Part shown: one piece after another, positions 5,847-7,246 of the stretch
Position numbering within the stretch: the first letter of the stretch is position 1
Layout: each line of letters begins with the position of its first letter
From: Hyphomicrobiales bacterium
Lineage (GTDB): Bacteria > Pseudomonadota > Alphaproteobacteria > Rhizobiales > Kaistiaceae
DNA: 7,246 nt
Assembly (NCBI GenBank): GCA_017305815.1
Contig: JAFKJZ010000117.1
Location: forward strand, 1 to 7,246
Direction: 5' to 3'
Notes under the pieces: generated by a model
Databases searched by the model: none
Seen by the model: only the letters and a program-made list of their open reading frames with translations
What the model was told of the DNA's origin: nothing
Made by a program: the position numbers and the translations under genes

Positions 5847-6034
5847 GGGCGGGCCGCAAACGGTCCCCTCCCCCTTGCGGGGAGGAGACCTCCGCAGACG
5901 GCATCCGGCGGTCGGGACGGACGCAACTCTTGCCCCCGCCTCGAGGGATAGGTCGGGGCGACGCTCCGGGCGAGGGTTTACGCCCTCTTCGGAAACGCCG
6001 TACACCTTCTCCCTGTCCGACCTCTCGTCCTGCC
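5847..6034. other. Spacer between the two URC genes, repeat-like and non-coding
   Basis: The spacer is 198 bp up to the TTG start at 6045, unusually long for two genes expected to be co-transcribed. Apart from the hairpin at 5867-5885 it holds runs such as cgagggtttacgccct (5971-5986), which shares tacgccct with the intergenic bases near 412-419. This suggests interspersed-repeat material. I see no promoter, tRNA or convincing small gene here. Confidence 0.4.
5867..5885. repeat. Short GC hairpin in the urc1-urc4 spacer
   Basis: A 7-bp stem (cctcccc/ggggagg) with a 5-nt loop, 20 bases after the urc1 stop. It resembles the hairpins at 390-410 and 4329-4354 and probably belongs to the same family of short interspersed hairpins. 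It lacks a T-run. It could cause partial termination between the two URC genes or mark where a repeat was inserted. Confidence 0.4.
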
Positions 6035-6038
6035 GGAG
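6035..6038 (+). promoter_or_regulatory. Ribosome binding site fixing the TTG start of the DUF1688 gene
   Basis: GGAG lies 6 bases before the TTG at 6045. No in-frame ATG is available near the beginning of the conserved region; the next candidate, GTG at 6081, would remove residues 1-12 and has no comparable ribosome site. Confidence 0.65.
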
Positions 6039-6044
6039 CATCCC

Positions 6045-7246
6045 TTGGCCTCGATCCCCTCCCTCCTCACCGCGGCCGCCGTGCGCGAACGCGCCAACCG
6101 GCTGCTCGAACTCGGCATCGCCGGCAAGCTCGACCATTTCGCCGTCGATCTCGACCGGCTGCCGGCGGTGGCGGACTTCGTGATCGACACGGCGCGCGAA
6201 AGCTATCCGGACCTCGACATTCCGTTCCATTCCCGCTGGCGTCATTTCGAGGCCGGACGAATCGACCGCTTCGGCGGGCTGATCGACGCGGCCGGCATCA
6301 CCGATCCCATCCGCTTCGGCCGCACCGCCTATGACCTCGCCATCGTCAGCGTGCTGCTCGATGCCGGCGCCGGACCGGACTGGCGCTACCACGAGGCGGC
6401 GACCGGCGAGACCTATTCACGCTCGGAAGGGCTGGGGGTCGCCAGCTTCGCCATGTTCGCCTCGGGCCTGTTCTCGCAGGATCCGGCCGACCCGCTGCGG
6501 GCCGACGCGGCGGCGCTCGCCGTGCTCGACGCGGCCGATCTCGCCGAGGGCTTCCAGGTCACGGCCGAGAACCCGATGGTCGGGCTCGACGGCCGAGCCA
6601 GGCTGCTGAACGCGCTCGGCCGGGTGGTCGCGGACCGGCCCGACCTCTTCGGCACCGGCGAGGCGCGGCCGGGCGGCCTGTTCGACGCCGTGCTCGCCAC
6701 CGCCGACGCCGACGGCCGCGTGTCGGCGCCCAGAATCCTCGAACTGGTGCTGGAGGCGTTCGGGCCGATCTGGCCGGGCCGGCTGCTGCGCGACGGCGTG
6801 GCGCTCGGCGACACCTTCGAGCACCGCAAGCTTGTCACCGACGACGCCACCGCCGGTCTGATGCCGTTCCACAAGCTGTCGCAGTGGCTGACCTATTCGC
6901 TGATCGAACCGCTGATCTGGACCGGCGTCGAGGTGATCGACCTCGACGGACTCACCGGCCTGCCGGAATACCGCAATGGCGGGCTGTTCCTCGATTTGGG
7001 CGTGCTGGTGCCGAAGGATGCGGCCGCCGTGAAGCGGCGCTGGAAGGCGGGCGACGAGTTCATCGTCGAATGGCGGGCGCTGACCGTGGCGCTGCTCGAC
7101 CGCACCGCGCAACTGATCCGCGACAAGCTGGGGCTGGATGCCGATTCGTTGCCGCTGGCGAAGGTGCTGGAGGGCGGCACCTGGTCGGCCGGCCGCCGCA
7201 TCGCCCGCGAAAAGCGCGCCGACGGCGTCCCGCCGCTCACGATCGA
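6045..7246 (+). CDS. urc4: DUF1688 / URC4-Urg3 family protein (uracil catabolism), 3' end cut by window
   Basis: An open frame of 400 codons from a TTG start runs to the window edge with no stop. Motifs I recognise from the DUF1688 (URC4/Urg3) family run in order: AAAVRERANRLLELG (10-24), PFHSRWRHF (60-68), LLDAGAG-DWRY (104-115), RSEGLGVAS (126-134), NPMVGLDGR (176-184), GDTFEH (255-260), PFHKLSQWLTYSLIEPL (274-290), GLTGLPEYRNGGL (302-314), VEWRALTVALLD (341-352) and EGGTWSAGR (376-384). The last is close to the family C-terminus, so probably only a dozen or so residues are missing. In Lachancea kluyveri URC4 is required for uracil as sole nitrogen source; its biochemical activity is, to my knowledge, unassigned. 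The protein looks soluble, with no signal peptide or membrane segment. It lies 198 bp after the GTP cyclohydrolase II-like gene on the same strand, the pairing seen in fungal and bacterial URC clusters. The many invariant charged and aromatic residues suggest an enzyme. Confidence 0.9.
   Translation, partial: MASIPSLLTAAAVRERANRLLELGIAGKLDHFAVDLDRLPAVADFVIDTARESYPDLDIPFHSRWRHFEAGRIDRFGGLIDAAGITDPIRFGRTAYDLAIVSVLLDAGAGPDWRYHEAATGETYSRSEGLGVASFAMFASGLFSQDPADPLRADAAALAVLDAADLAEGFQVTAENPMVGLDGRARLLNALGRVVADRPDLFGTGEARPGGLFDAVLATADADGRVSAPRILELVLEAFGPIWPGRLLRDGVALGDTFEHRKLVTDDATAGLMPFHKLSQWLTYSLIEPLIWTGVEVIDLDGLTGLPEYRNGGLFLDLGVLVPKDAAAVKRRWKAGDEFIVEWRALTVALLDRTAQLIRDKLGLDADSLPLAKVLEGGTWSAGRRIAREKRADGVPPLTI

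Noticed and set aside
4380..6392. A 670-residue open frame on the minus strand
   Set aside because: Antisense to the cyclohydrolase-like gene and the start of the DUF1688 gene, it begins and ends in repeat or coding DNA and shows no family motif. It is a codon-bias shadow.

Overview
The window looks like a chromosomal piece of a GC-rich alphaproteobacterium, most likely of the order Hyphomicrobiales (Rhizobiales). The grounds are strong C/G preference at third codon positions, GTG and TTG starts backed by good GGAG-type ribosome sites, and intergenic dyad repeats of the 'CGTCATCCCGGG...GGGATGACG' kind that are widespread in that group. No rRNA, tRNA, CRISPR array, transposase or integrase was seen.

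Layout: (1) 2-163 (+), the 3' end of a gene whose last 53 residues look like the C-terminus of urocanate hydratase (histidine degradation). (2) 164-418, an intergenic stretch with a ~100-bp dyad repeat and a hairpin. (3) 419-1378 (-), a complete nucleoside hydrolase with a GTG start. (4) 1379-1713, a 335-bp divergent intergenic region. (5) 1714-3213 (+), a phosphomannomutase/phosphoglucomutase. (6) 3301-4314 (+), an aldose 1-epimerase (galM). (7) 4315-4586, intergenic, with a hairpin and a second copy of the dyad repeat. (8) 4587-5846 (+), a GTP cyclohydrolase II-like protein with a ~200-residue N-terminal extension. (9) 5847-6044, a repeat-like spacer. (10) 6045-7246 (+), a DUF1688 (URC4/Urg3 family) protein with a TTG start, cut by the window edge close to its natural end.

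The most interesting part is the last pair. A long-form GTP cyclohydrolase II homologue next to a DUF1688 protein is the bacterial counterpart of the fungal URC1-URC4 (urg1-urg3) pair. That pair belongs to the URC route of uracil degradation, known from Lachancea kluyveri genetics and different from the dihydropyrimidine and Rut pathways. The GTP cyclohydrolase homologue keeps the zinc triad and the catalytic Tyr/Asp/Arg of the RibA fold. It changes several other active-site positions, which fits a substrate other than GTP. The third usual partner, uracil phosphoribosyltransferase, would be expected just beyond the right edge. The nucleoside hydrolase 3.2 kb away could feed uracil into the route by cleaving uridine, but that link is inference. 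The phosphomutase and GalM form a separate sugar-handling pair with no obvious tie to uracil.
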